This document shows, one piece after another, positions 36,218-45,723 of a DNA stretch of 64,000 nt. The stretch lies in the NCBI GenBank assembly GCA_963846635.1, contig CAWJXM010000049.1, positions 31,241 to 95,240 on the forward strand, read 5' to 3'. The notes under the pieces were generated by a model, which did not search any database, was not told where the DNA came from, and worked only from the letters and a program-made list of their open reading frames with translations. Position numbers and translations under genes: made by a program. Numbering within the stretch: the stretch's first letter is position 1; every line of letters begins with the position of its first letter. Source of the stretch: AP-15 sp963846635 (GTDB lineage Bacteria; Pseudomonadota; Alphaproteobacteria; ATCC43930; CGMCC-115725).

Positions 36218-37162
36218 TCAGATGACCCGGCGCGGGTCGAGCGCGTCCCGCAGCCCATCGCCGATATAGTTGATCGTCATAACCGCGAGAAAGATCGCGC
36301 CGCCGGCAACCAGCGCCCAATGCGGCGCGACATCGAGATAATCCTTCGCGTCGTAGAGGATGCGGCCCCAGCTCGGAATGTCGGGAGGAAATCCGAGGCC
36401 AAGAAACGACAGCGTCGACTCGGCGATGATCGCGGTAGCCACCTCGATCGTGCCGGCTACGATCACCGGACCGAGCGCATTCGGAAGGATATGATGGACG
36501 ACCTGGCGGAATGTCGAGGCGCCGAGCGCCCGAGCGGCCTCGACGAATTCTTTTTCCCGCAACGAGAAGAATTGGGCGCGCACCAGCCGGGCGATCGACA
36601 TCCAACGAAAGCCGCCGATCACGGCGACGATCAGGATGAAGGTGCCAAATTGCTGTCCCACAACTTTGCGCAGCGAAGCCTCGAAGAGATAAATGATCAG
36701 CAGCAGCAGCGGCAGTTGCGGCAACGACAGGAACAGATCGCAGAGCCACATCAGACCCATATCGATCGCACTACGCGCGGTGCCGGCGATCGCGCCGATG
36801 ACGACGCCGACAATGACAGCCACGAGCATGGCTGCGATGCCGACCGATATCGAGATGCGGCCGCCGTAAATCATGCGGGCAAGAAGGTCCTGGCCCAGAT
36901 CGTCGGTGCCAAGCGGATGGGTCAGGCTCGGCCCATGCAGTTGCGCGGCAAAATCGATCGCGTTGATCGGAACCGGCCAGATCAACGGCCCCAGCAGCAG
37001 GGCGAGGATCATCGCCGACAGTATCGCGGCGCTTCCCAGGGCGAGGCGATGGCGGCGAAACCTCCGCCATGCTTCTCGCGCGGGCGTGACCCGGCGCACC
37101 TGCGTCGGCCGGACGGCGACAGCGACGTCAGCGGTAGGAGATGCGGGGGTCGAGCCAGCCAT
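36218..37162 (-). CDS. Peptide ABC transporter permease, OppC/DppC-type
   Basis: A 314-aa permease. After a cytoplasmic tail with WRRFRRHRLALGSAAIL, six membrane segments follow. The binding-protein-dependent transport motif (EFVEAARALGAS) precedes the last segments. The PLIWPVPINAIDFAAQLHGPSLTHPLGTDDLGQDLLAR periplasmic loop is typical of OppC/DppC. It overlaps the end of the OppB-type gene by 35 nt. Confidence 0.92.
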   Translation of the reverse strand: MAGSTPASPTADVAVAVRPTQVRRVTPAREAWRRFRRHRLALGSAAILSAMILALLLGPLIWPVPINAIDFAAQLHGPSLTHPLGTDDLGQDLLARMIYGGRISISVGIAAMLVAVIVGVVIGAIAGTARSAIDMGLMWLCDLFLSLPQLPLLLLIIYLFEASLRKVVGQQFGTFILIVAVIGGFRWMSIARLVRAQFFSLREKEFVEAARALGASTFRQVVHHILPNALGPVIVAGTIEVATAIIAESTLSFLGLGFPPDIPSWGRILYDAKDYLDVAPHWALVAGGAIFLAVMTINYIGDGLRDALDPRRVI

Positions 37163-38087
37163 AAAGCAAGTCCGCGATCAGGTTGAACAGGATGACGAGA
37201 CAAGCGAACACAAAAGTCACCGCCATGATGACCGGCGTGTCGTTGGCCAGGATCGCGCTGATCAATAGCGAGCCGATGCCGGGAACGCGAAAGATCTGCT
37301 CGGTGATGATGGCTCCCCCAAAGATGATTGGCATCTGCAAAGCGACGAGCGTCACGACCGGGACCAGCGCGTTGCGCACGATGTGCTTGGTGACGACAAT
37401 GCGTTCGGAGAGCCCTTTGGCACGTGCCGTCGTGACGTAATCGAGGCGGGCCACGTCAAGCACTGAAGCGCGCACAAAGCGCGTCCATGCCGCTCCCTGA
37501 AAGAGGCCGAGCACGGCGACCGGCATGATCGCCTGGCGGATATAGGCCCAATATAGGGCGGGCCCGCTGCCCCCGATGTCGGTCCGGTACACAAAAGGCA
37601 GCCAGTGCAGGTTGACGCTGAACAACAGGATAAGCACAAGGCCGGTGAAGAAAGTCGGCAACGAGAACCCGATAAGAGCCAAGCTGCTGGCGATCTGGTC
37701 GAACAGCGAATACGGTCGGACCCCGGCATAGACGCCGACCGGCACTGCGATCAGCAGGGCGAGGATCTGCGAGGCGCCGATCACGGCAAGCGTGGTTGGC
37801 AGGCGCTGCAGGATCAGTGTACTGACATTGATCCGGCTGGCGAACGAGAAGCCCCAATCGCCATGCAGCATCGCCGCGAGCCAATGCAGGTAGCGTATCG
37901 GAAGCGGGTCATCGAGGCCGAATTTCGTGCGCAAGGCGGCGGCGACCGAGGGCGGGATCGAGGGGTCGGTAGCGAGATCGGAGAACGGGTCGCCGGGGGC
38001 GAGCGCAAGGATCCCGAACAGCACGATGCTGATGCCGAGAAGGCTCGGCACAGCGAGCAACAAGCGCCTGACGAGATAACGGAGCAC
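37128..38087 (-). CDS. Peptide ABC transporter permease, OppB/DppB-type
   Basis: The 319-aa protein begins MLRYLVRRLLLAVPSLLGISIVLF, a first membrane helix typical of DppB. The EAA-type loop (DYVTTARAKGLSE) lies near residue 215, and six membrane segments are seen. It forms the channel with the OppC-type permease. Confidence 0.92.
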   Translation of the reverse strand: MLRYLVRRLLLAVPSLLGISIVLFGILALAPGDPFSDLATDPSIPPSVAAALRTKFGLDDPLPIRYLHWLAAMLHGDWGFSFASRINVSTLILQRLPTTLAVIGASQILALLIAVPVGVYAGVRPYSLFDQIASSLALIGFSLPTFFTGLVLILLFSVNLHWLPFVYRTDIGGSGPALYWAYIRQAIMPVAVLGLFQGAAWTRFVRASVLDVARLDYVTTARAKGLSERIVVTKHIVRNALVPVVTLVALQMPIIFGGAIITEQIFRVPGIGSLLISAILANDTPVIMAVTFVFACLVILFNLIADLLYGWLDPRISYR

Positions 38088-38141
38088 TAGCGTTCGAAGA
38101 GCAGCCCGCGGCGGCTGACGGCTTCGCTGGTTCGCGGCGGA

Positions 38142-39935
38142 TCAGGCATCGGCGTACCAGTCATACAGGTTCCAGATGTAGCTGTCCCATCCGGACAGCT
38201 GCACGTGCAGCTTGGTCGCGACCGCGGCCACCTGCGGCCGATAGACGACCGGAATCACCACCACGTTTTTGATCACGAGATCGTTCATTTTAATGAACAG
38301 CGCCGCGCGCTTGATTGGATCGATCTCGTGCTCAGACTGATGATGGAGCGCGTCATAATCGGGGTTGCGCCAGCGGGTGATGTTGCGGCCCTGCCATTTG
38401 TTGTCCTTGCCCGCGACCTCCGACGAAAGGAACTGACGCATGAAGTCGCCCGGGTCGGGCTGATTCATCGTCGTCGTGAACATTTGAATGTCGGTATAAA
38501 ACTTACTGACGGTGTCGGGATTACCGACATCGGATGAGAAAAATACCGAAGCCGGGACAGTCTTCAGCTCGACCTCGATGCCGGCCTTCTGGCAGGCCTG
38601 CTTGACGATCTCCTGATTTTTCTGCCGCGGCGCGTTGATTGAAGTCTGATAGACGAGCTTGAGCTTCACGCTGTCTTTCTCACGGATACCGTTGGCGCCG
38701 GGCTTCCAGCCGGCTTTGTCGAGGATATCGCTCGCCTTGGCGATGTCGAATTCGTAGGACGTGTCCTTCGACACGAATTGCTTGGGGTTGTTAATGAAAT
38801 TGGCGGTTGCGATGCCGGTGCGACCATAGATGAACTTTTCGATCGAAAGCTTGTCGACCAACAGGTTAAGCGCCTGGCGCACCGCCGGGTCGCCGAGGAA
38901 CGGATGGGTCGTCTTGAGGCTCGATCGCTCGCCGTCGACCTCCTTCCACGGGTCGGTGTTGTTGAGCTCGATATGTTCGATACTGCCGCCCGCGAAAATA
39001 TGGACGTGGCCCTTGCCGCCCTCTTCGAGGCGCTTCAGCAATTGGTCCTCCACCTGCATGTTCCAGGCGAAATCATATTCGCCGGTCTGCAGCACCGCGC
39101 GTGCCGCCGACACAGCGTCGCCGCCGCCCTTCATCTCAATCGCGTCGAAATAGGGCCGGTTGGGCATGTGATAGTTCGGGTTGATCTTGCCGCGGATAAT
39201 GTCGCCCGGCTTGAAGTCGACAAACAGATAGGGGCCGGTGCCGACTGGCGTGAGGTTTGCCGGCGCCTCGCGCGACCTGCCGCCCTTGTACTGCTCGAAC
39301 AGGTGCTTCGGGATGATCAGGTTGCGCGCACCGACAAAGGCATCGGCCCAGAACGGTGTGGGCTTTTGGAAATCGATCTTGATCGTCAGGTCGTCGATTT
39401 TCGAAACCTTGATATCCTTGTAGGTGCCGATCGTCGTCGCCGCGGTGGCCGGATCGGCGGCGTACTGCCAGTTGAACACGCAGTCATCGGCGGTGAACGG
39501 CTGGCCGTCGTGCCATTTGACGCCCGGCTTCAATTTCCAGACGACCCAGCGGAGATCCTTGTCGATCGTGCCGTTCTCCGCATTGGGGATCTCGGCGGCG
39601 AGCATCGGCACCAGATTGCCCTCGGGATCCCATCCCGCGAGCGGCTCGTAGAATATGCGGGAGCCGTCCTGATCCTTGGTGCCGACCGCGAAATGCGGGT
39701 TGAGCAGGGTCGGGCTCTGCCACCACAACAGCTTCAGTGTCCCGCCACCGCCGGCTTTGGCGGGCGCGTATTTGAAATCGCTTGCCGCCATCGCGACGCC
39801 GCTATGGGTAAGCATCTGGGCCGCGAAGGGAGCGCTGAGGCCGAGCGCCATCATCTCGCACAGAAATGTCCGCCGCGAGCGCTTGCCGGTCCTCACTTCC
39901 TCGATCTGCTGCCGCAACTGCTGCTCGTTAATCAT
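38142..39935 (-). CDS. Peptide ABC transporter substrate-binding protein (Tat-exported)
   Basis: The 597-aa SBP has a Tat-like signal (RSRRTFLCEMMALGLSAPFAAQMLTHSGVAMA) near residues 19-50. The mature part is a cluster C (SBP_bac_5) protein: a WQSPTLLNPHF opening, WKLKPGVKWHDGQPFTADDCVF, and a LNLLVDKLSIEKFIYGRTG segment. The ligand is probably a peptide but could be another solute class. It is the first gene of the operon. An ATG 27 nt upstream (39962) is also reasonable. Confidence 0.9.
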   Translation of the reverse strand: MINEQQLRQQIEEVRTGKRSRRTFLCEMMALGLSAPFAAQMLTHSGVAMAASDFKYAPAKAGGGGTLKLLWWQSPTLLNPHFAVGTKDQDGSRIFYEPLAGWDPEGNLVPMLAAEIPNAENGTIDKDLRWVVWKLKPGVKWHDGQPFTADDCVFNWQYAADPATAATTIGTYKDIKVSKIDDLTIKIDFQKPTPFWADAFVGARNLIIPKHLFEQYKGGRSREAPANLTPVGTGPYLFVDFKPGDIIRGKINPNYHMPNRPYFDAIEMKGGGDAVSAARAVLQTGEYDFAWNMQVEDQLLKRLEEGGKGHVHIFAGGSIEHIELNNTDPWKEVDGERSSLKTTHPFLGDPAVRQALNLLVDKLSIEKFIYGRTGIATANFINNPKQFVSKDTSYEFDIAKASDILDKAGWKPGANGIREKDSVKLKLVYQTSINAPRQKNQEIVKQACQKAGIEVELKTVPASVFFSSDVGNPDTVSKFYTDIQMFTTTMNQPDPGDFMRQFLSSEVAGKDNKWQGRNITRWRNPDYDALHHQSEHEIDPIKRAALFIKMNDLVIKNVVVIPVVYRPQVAAVATKLHVQLSGWDSYIWNLYDWYADA

Positions 39936-39962
39936 CCACGCCCCTATCTTCCCGGAATCCAA

Positions 39963-40696
39963 GCTCCCGCTGCCGCCGCTCGCTGATCAGCAATTTTTGC
40001 AGCGCGTGGGATCTCGCTGTGGTCGAAACACCGACCCCACGAGCCTGCCATAATTTTACCGGCAAAATCGATGCCGGCCTATCGTTCCGAATCCGGCTGC
40101 GGAATCAGGATTAATACCAAATCCCTCTGATCAGAACCTATGCTGTGGTTGTCATTGCGAGCGCAGCGAAGCAATCTCGTCGGACAGTGCGCACTCGGAT
40201 CGGGACGGGATTGCTTCGTCGCTTCGCTCCTCGCAATGACAGGGGTGAGCATGGGTACTTATCATCAGGATTTGGTATAAGGGATCACAAGACGTTCGCG
40301 GGCATCCATTAACGGCACTGGAGCCCGCTGACGCGGTTCAGTGGCGCTGCCGGGCAGGACGAGCATCCCGTTTGGGGTCCCTGGGTGGTTGGATAGGACC
40401 CAGGGTTCCAAAATCGGAGCCAGGCCTAGAAGTCGCTAGAATGCCTGTTTTCAAATGGCTCGAGACGAAGACGAAAAGGCCAAGGTGTTAACCTTTAACC
40501 ATTGCGATTTTCTGTCGGGTTGGCTCGCCGCGGTTCGTACCCCATCAACCGGGCGTGCTTCTTAACCTCGGCTTCGCCATGCTTTCCCCCCCCGGCCCAA
40601 CCTCAAACTCCACCACTGCGTCACGGACGCCACGGAAAACCGCGCGCCCGTCCCGCTACGCAACCGCGGCTTCCAGCGCCTCGTGAATGATCCGGG
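39963..40696. other. Intergenic stretch holding a MITE-like element
   Basis: No gene is supported between the importer operon and xfp. A repeat element with 11-bp terminal inverted repeats fills 40114-40278; nothing else is recognised. Confidence 0.5.
40114..40278. repeat. MITE-like element with terminal inverted repeats
   Basis: ATACCAAATCC (40114-40124) and GGATTTGGTAT (40268-40278) are perfect 11-bp inverted repeats. Inside lies the common GTCATTGCGAG...GAAGCAATC alphaproteobacterial repeat as an inverted pair (40151-40176 and 40210-40240). Total length 165 bp; no coding capacity. Confidence 0.8.
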
Positions 40697-43141
40697 CTAG
40701 AACGGCCATTGCCAATTTGCGATATCCGACAAATCCACGCCGAACTCCCAGGCGTGATTCTTACATGCGATCTGCTGGTTGAGCAGGGCCTCGCGAGCGC
40801 TCGACCCGGTGACGCGGAAACGCGGCATACGGTCGATCGCATCGATGGCAAGACTGAAGCGGTCGGCCTGGTTGCGAATGGCCAACTCCAGCGGCGTATT
40901 GATGTTGCCCTGCTCCTTGTAGCCGCGCACGTGAATATGGTGTTGATGGGGGCGGTGGTAGGTAAGCCGGTGGATCAGCCAAGGGTAGGCGTGAAAGTTG
41001 AAGACAACCGGCCTGTCCGGAGTGAAGAGCGCTTCGAACTCGCGATCAGTTAGCCCGTGCGCGTGCTCCGTGTTCGGCACCAGCTTGAACAAATCCACCA
41101 CGTTCACAAACCTGACCTTGACGTCGGGCAGATGTTGGCGGAGCAGGGCGGTGGCGGCCAGAGATTCCATCGTCGGGCAGTCGCCGCAACTCGCCATGAC
41201 GACGTCGGGCTCGGTGCCCTGGTCGTTGCTCGCCCAGTCCCAGATGCCCACGCCCTTCGTGCAGTGCTCAATCGCCGCTTCGATGTCCAGGTACTGGAGA
41301 TGCACCTGTTTGTCCGCGATAATGACGTTGGCGTAATTGACGCTGCGCAGACAATGGTCGGCGACCGACAGCAGGCAATTGGCGTCGGGCGGCAGGTAGA
41401 TGCGCACCACGCTCGGGCTCTTGTTGGCAACCACGTCGAGGAAGCCGGGGTCCTGGTGCGTAAAGCCGTTGTGATCCTGGCGCCAGACCAGAGCCGTGAT
41501 CAATAGGTTGAGCGACGACACCTTGGCGCGCCAGGGAAGCTCATTGCATTTTTCCAGCCACTTGACGTGCTGGTTGAACATCGAGTCGATAACATGGATA
41601 AACGGCTCATAGCTGTTGATCAAACCGTGCCGGCCGCTTAGAAGGTAGCCTTCCAGCCAGCCTTCGACAGTGTGCTCGCTGAGCATCTCCATGACGCGGC
41701 CTTCAGGTGCGAGTTCGCCGCCGTCGGCGTCTTCTGATAGGTATTCTGCTAGCCAGACTTTCTTGGTGACCTTGTAGAGCGCCTCCAATCTATTGGACTG
41801 GGTCTCGTCCGGCCCGAAGACGCGGAAGTTCTGCATGTTCAGCCGCGTGACTTCGCGGAGGAAATTGCCGAGGGTGGGAACATTGCCGGCCAAGGTGGCA
41901 CCAGGTTTCTTGACCGCAACGGCGGCGTCGCGGAAATCGGGCATGTCCAGTGGTCGGCGCAACAGACCGCCATTGGCGATCGGGTTCGCGCTCATCCGCC
42001 GGGTGCCCGTGGGAGCGAGGGCCTTCAATTCGGGGAGCAGGCGCCCCCGCTCGTCGAAAAGCTCGTCCGGCCGATAGCCGCGCAACCAGTCTTCCAGCAA
42101 CTTCAAGTGGGTGGGGTTGGTTGCGACGTCCGTGATCGGGATCTGATGTGCCCGCCAAAAGCCTTCGAGATAGTGGCCGTCCACCTCGCGCGGGGCGGTC
42201 CAGCCTTTGGGGCTGCGCAGAATGATGACGGGCCAGCGCGGCCGAAAGGCCTCGCCGGTCTGCCGCGCCTTTTCCTGGATCTCACGGATTTCCAGGACGC
42301 AATGCTCCAGGGTGACAGCCATTGCCTGGTGCATGCTTTCGTGCTCGCTGCCTTCCACGAAATACGGGGTGTAACCATAGCCGACGAACAATGCCCTCAG
42401 CTCGTCGCGGCTGATGCGGGCCAGGATGGTCGGGTTGTTGATCTTGTAGCCGTTCAGATGCAGAACAGGCAGCACCGCCCCGTCGGTGATCGGATTGAGG
42501 AATTTGTTGCTGTGCCAGCTGGTGGCGAGCGGGCCGGTCTCCAACTCGCCATCGCCGACCATGACGAGGGTAATCAGGTTTGGGTGATCATAGACCGTCC
42601 CATAGGCGTGCGAGATGCTGTAGCCGAGTTCGCCGCCTTCGTGGATACTGCCCGGTGTCTCCGGGGTGGCATGGCTGCCGATGCCGCCCGGAAACGAGAA
42701 TTGTTTGAAGAAGCGCTGCATTCCAGCGAGGTCTTCGCTCTTGTCCGAGTAGACCTCGGAATACGTGCCCTCGAGATATGCCTGGGATAACACTGCCGGT
42801 GCCCCGTGCCCGGGGCCACTGATATAGATCGCGTTCAGATCGTATTTGTTGATTAGCCGGTTGAAATGGATGTAGGTGAAGGCTTGCCCAGCATCCGAAC
42901 CCCAATGGCCCAGCAGCCGGGGCTTTAAATGCTCCAAGGTTAGTGGCTCCCGGAGTAAGGGATTGGCTTTGAGGTATAGCATGCCGAGGCACAGATAGAG
43001 ACTGGCCCGCCAGTAGGCATCGATCTTGCGCAGCTCTTCGGGACTGAGGGGGGCACCCTCAATCGTCGAGCGCGCCTTGCCGTATGCAGAAAGGGCTCCG
43101 TCGGAGCGAAACGCTTCGTGGGTTCTGCTTGAAGTGCTCAT
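40697..43141 (-). CDS. xfp: Phosphoketolase (xylulose-5-P/fructose-6-P)
   Basis: The 814-aa thiamine-diphosphate enzyme splits xylulose-5-phosphate or fructose-6-phosphate with phosphate to acetyl-phosphate plus glyceraldehyde-3-P or erythrose-4-P. Motifs seen: GHWGSDAGQAFTYIHFNRLI, GPGHGAPAVLSQAYLEGTYSE, the GGELGYSISHAYG region and VGDGELETGPLATSWH for ThDP binding, and QDHNGFTHQDPGFLD. The ATG at 43141, with an AGGAG-like site upstream, sets the start. It follows glgX by 53 nt on the same strand, an operon of glycogen breakdown plus the phosphoketolase shunt. Confidence 0.96.
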   Translation of the reverse strand: MSTSSRTHEAFRSDGALSAYGKARSTIEGAPLSPEELRKIDAYWRASLYLCLGMLYLKANPLLREPLTLEHLKPRLLGHWGSDAGQAFTYIHFNRLINKYDLNAIYISGPGHGAPAVLSQAYLEGTYSEVYSDKSEDLAGMQRFFKQFSFPGGIGSHATPETPGSIHEGGELGYSISHAYGTVYDHPNLITLVMVGDGELETGPLATSWHSNKFLNPITDGAVLPVLHLNGYKINNPTILARISRDELRALFVGYGYTPYFVEGSEHESMHQAMAVTLEHCVLEIREIQEKARQTGEAFRPRWPVIILRSPKGWTAPREVDGHYLEGFWRAHQIPITDVATNPTHLKLLEDWLRGYRPDELFDERGRLLPELKALAPTGTRRMSANPIANGGLLRRPLDMPDFRDAAVAVKKPGATLAGNVPTLGNFLREVTRLNMQNFRVFGPDETQSNRLEALYKVTKKVWLAEYLSEDADGGELAPEGRVMEMLSEHTVEGWLEGYLLSGRHGLINSYEPFIHVIDSMFNQHVKWLEKCNELPWRAKVSSLNLLITALVWRQDHNGFTHQDPGFLDVVANKSPSVVRIYLPPDANCLLSVADHCLRSVNYANVIIADKQVHLQYLDIEAAIEHCTKGVGIWDWASNDQGTEPDVVMASCGDCPTMESLAATALLRQHLPDVKVRFVNVVDLFKLVPNTEHAHGLTDREFEALFTPDRPVVFNFHAYPWLIHRLTYHRPHQHHIHVRGYKEQGNINTPLELAIRNQADRFSLAIDAIDRMPRFRVTGSSAREALLNQQIACKNHAWEFGVDLSDIANWQWPF

Positions 43142-43194
43142 AATCCTTGTGCTCCTGGTTAGGGTCAGCGACCCGATAGAGGCTCGTGGGTTGC

Positions 43195-45384
43195 TTACGA
43201 ATCTTGGTCTGCAACCTCGACCGCTGTTCCAAAGCGGGCGTCGGTTCGTAAAAACAGCGCTACCACGGAGCGAGGCGCTACGCGGTATTGGGTTCCGGGC
43301 ACCGGCGGAGCCGCAGAGGCATCCAGGATGTCCTCGGGCGATTCCAGCGATGTGTCGATCCATCGCCACCAGCCGGCGACTGCCGCCGCGGGCGCAGGTG
43401 GCAGGTCGAAATCGAGCGCCTCCCAATAGGCGTTGAACATCACATGCACCCAGAATGGCAGGTTGTGGCGCGGGCCGGAGCGAACGGTGGAGGCAATGCT
43501 GTGCGAGTTGTCGGCCCAGTCCGGCGCACCGAGCCGGACACCATGCCATTCGATTTCGGCATGGCGCAGCAGCTCGTTGAGGGTCAGCCCGAAGCTTCCC
43601 CCGGCGTCCATTCCCAACAACCGGAGACGATGGGCAATCAGTGTCTGCACGAACCGGTGGAGGTCCCGATGCCGGTCGAGGAGGCTCCAGTCGAGCCAGC
43701 TGATTTCATTATCCTGGCAATAGGCGTTGTTGTTGCCCCGCTGGGTGCGGCGCATTTCGTCACCCATCTGCAGCATCGGCGTACCGATCGAAATCAGCAG
43801 AATGACGAAAAAATTCTTCACTTGGCGCTGGCGCAGTCGCTCGACAGCGGCATCGTTGGTCGGCCCTTCAACGCCGCAGTTCCAGGACAGGTTTTTGGCC
43901 CACCCGTCCCGGTTTCCTTCACCATTCGTCTCGTTGTGCTTGTTGTCGTACGAAACCAGATCGTTGAGTGTGAAGCCGTCGTGACAGGTTACGAAATTAA
44001 TGCTTTGCTCGGGCTCCCGTTCCTGGTGGCCGAAAATGTCGGGGCTGCCGAGCGCCCGTTGCGCCAACAATCGCACCGTGCCGCTGTCGCCCTTGACAAA
44101 GCCGCGGATGTCGTCACGGAATCGGCCGTTCCATTCCTTCCAGTTATCGCCGATGAAGCTCCCCACCTGATAGAGGCCGGCAGCGTCCCACGCCTCGGCG
44201 ATCTGTTTGATGCCGGCGAGGACAGGATCCGACTCGATATCCCAGAGAACCGGGGGATTTTCGAGGGGGCGACCGGTTTCGTCGCGAGCCAGGATCGAGG
44301 CGAGATCGAACCGGAACCCATCGACATGCATCTGGGTGACCCAGTACCGTGCGCTGTCGAGAATCATACGGCGCATGATCGACTGATTGGCGTTCAGAGT
44401 ATTTCCGGTACCGCTGTAATTCGCGTACTGCGCGCGGTCTTGATCCAGGATGTAATAGACTTCGTTCGCCAAGCCGCGAAAACTGAGCGTCGGCCCCTCG
44501 GCATTCCCCTCTGCGGTGTGGTTGTAAACGACGTCGAGGATCACCTCGATGCCGGCGCGATGAAGCGCTTTGACCAGATCGCGGAACTCGTCGACAGGAC
44601 CAAGGGGGTCCTTTCGTGAACTGTAACCGGCATGAGGAGCAAAAAAAGAGACCGGGGAATACCCCCAATAGTTGACCAAACCCGGCGGACAATCCTGGCA
44701 GTCGAATTGAAATACCGGAAGCAGCTCGACGGCGGTGATCCCGAGATCCTGGAGGTAAGGGATCTTCTCGATCATCCCCGCATAGGTCCCTCGTAGCTCC
44801 GCTGCGACCCCTGAACTGGGGTGCCGGGTGAAGCCGCCGACGTGCATCTCGTAGATCATCGTCGTGGCGAAGGGTCGGCGCAATGGAGCGTCACCCTCCC
44901 AATCGTAGATGTCGGGGTCGACCACCACACTCTTCATTGAGATCGCATCGTTCGCCCCGAATTGGCTGGCCTTGTGCCGCGAATACCCGTTGGGCACGAC
45001 AACGGCGCGTCCGTACGGATCGAGGAGAACCTTGCTGGCATCGAAACGCAGACCATGGGCGGGGTCGAAAGGGCCGATGGCTCGATAGGCGTAGACCTGT
45101 CCGGGTCCGATCCCCGGTACGAAAACGTGCCAATAATGGTAGGTGCGGTGCGTGCGCGCATCGAGTTCGATGACTTGCACTGGGCGCGTGGCGGCGGCAT
45201 CATCGAATAGCAGCAGCTCCACCCGACTCGCCTGCTTTGAGAACACACTGAAGTTGACGCCGTCGCTGAGGACGGTGGCGCCCAGCGGGAAGCTTCGACC
45301 CGTCTGATCGGCGGTTGTCTCTTTGCAGCTGACGCGGGGAGCTGGCCGCACTTTGTGCCAGCCGATAGCATCGGTCAGGTTCAC
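43195..45384 (-). CDS. glgX: Glycogen debranching enzyme
   Basis: A 729-aa isoamylase-type GH13 protein that hydrolyses alpha-1,6 branches in limit dextrin. It shows the N-terminal early-set domain (GATVLSDGVNFSVFSKQASRVELLLFD), then EVILDVVYNHTAEG, the nucleophile region VDGFRFDLAS, the acid Glu of KQIAEAWDAAG and FVTCHDGFTLNDLVSY with the third acidic residue. The GlgX-like insertions near LGANDAISMKSVVVDPDIYDWEG are present. Upstream, a perfect FixK box (45573) lies about 190 nt from the ATG. Confidence 0.96.
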   Translation of the reverse strand: MNLTDAIGWHKVRPAPRVSCKETTADQTGRSFPLGATVLSDGVNFSVFSKQASRVELLLFDDAAATRPVQVIELDARTHRTYHYWHVFVPGIGPGQVYAYRAIGPFDPAHGLRFDASKVLLDPYGRAVVVPNGYSRHKASQFGANDAISMKSVVVDPDIYDWEGDAPLRRPFATTMIYEMHVGGFTRHPSSGVAAELRGTYAGMIEKIPYLQDLGITAVELLPVFQFDCQDCPPGLVNYWGYSPVSFFAPHAGYSSRKDPLGPVDEFRDLVKALHRAGIEVILDVVYNHTAEGNAEGPTLSFRGLANEVYYILDQDRAQYANYSGTGNTLNANQSIMRRMILDSARYWVTQMHVDGFRFDLASILARDETGRPLENPPVLWDIESDPVLAGIKQIAEAWDAAGLYQVGSFIGDNWKEWNGRFRDDIRGFVKGDSGTVRLLAQRALGSPDIFGHQEREPEQSINFVTCHDGFTLNDLVSYDNKHNETNGEGNRDGWAKNLSWNCGVEGPTNDAAVERLRQRQVKNFFVILLISIGTPMLQMGDEMRRTQRGNNNAYCQDNEISWLDWSLLDRHRDLHRFVQTLIAHRLRLLGMDAGGSFGLTLNELLRHAEIEWHGVRLGAPDWADNSHSIASTVRSGPRHNLPFWVHVMFNAYWEALDFDLPPAPAAAVAGWWRWIDTSLESPEDILDASAAPPVPGTQYRVAPRSVVALFLRTDARFGTAVEVADQDS

Positions 45385-45723
45385 GACTGATGTCTAGAAG
45401 TGGCCGCGCCTGGCCCCGTGGGCGCCGAGGTCCGATTTCGCACTGACGTCATGGCTAATATCTCCATTGCGCGAGCAATCTGTCGCATGTCGCCGGAGCC
45501 GACTTTCACCTCGATCAAGCGGGCGGACGTTTGCTCGGACGCCCTCACATATCACGAATTCGATACCCGGCTTTGACCTAGATCAAAGTTTTGTGCCGCC
45601 GGCATCTCCAGGTTCGATTCACAGACCCGGCAACACGGTCTCATTGAGCCCGCGTCAGCTCCGTCCAGCCGGGTGGTGCCAAGGGAATTACGCAGTGGAA
45701 CAGCCAAAACGATAAATAGACGG
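45385..45723. other. Intergenic region with a FixK box
   Basis: Shared by the divergent glgX-xfp pair and the N-ATPase beta remnant. Apart from the perfect box at 45573-45586 nothing is recognised. Confidence 0.5.
45573..45586. promoter_or_regulatory. FixK box between glgX and the N-ATPase beta remnant
   Basis: TTGACCTAGATCAA is perfect at the eight fixed bases and sits in a longer CTTTGA...TCAAAG palindrome. It could act on glgX-xfp (minus strand) or on the plus-strand atpD-type gene. Confidence 0.7.

Noticed and set aside
35915..37186. 423-codon plus-strand frame across the importer permease genes
   Set aside because: Its sense strand is the minus-strand OppC/OppD-type pair, which is well supported.
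38778..39986. 402-codon plus-strand frame opposite the substrate-binding protein gene
   Set aside because: The minus-strand protein is a clear SBP family member; the plus-strand product has no recognisable motif.
43288..44619. 443-codon plus-strand frame opposite glgX
   Set aside because: GlgX is unequivocal on the minus strand; the opposite frame reflects codon bias.
45604..45625. GGTTCGATTC-like tRNA T-arm
   Set aside because: No acceptor or anticodon stem can be folded around it; it is intergenic chance similarity.
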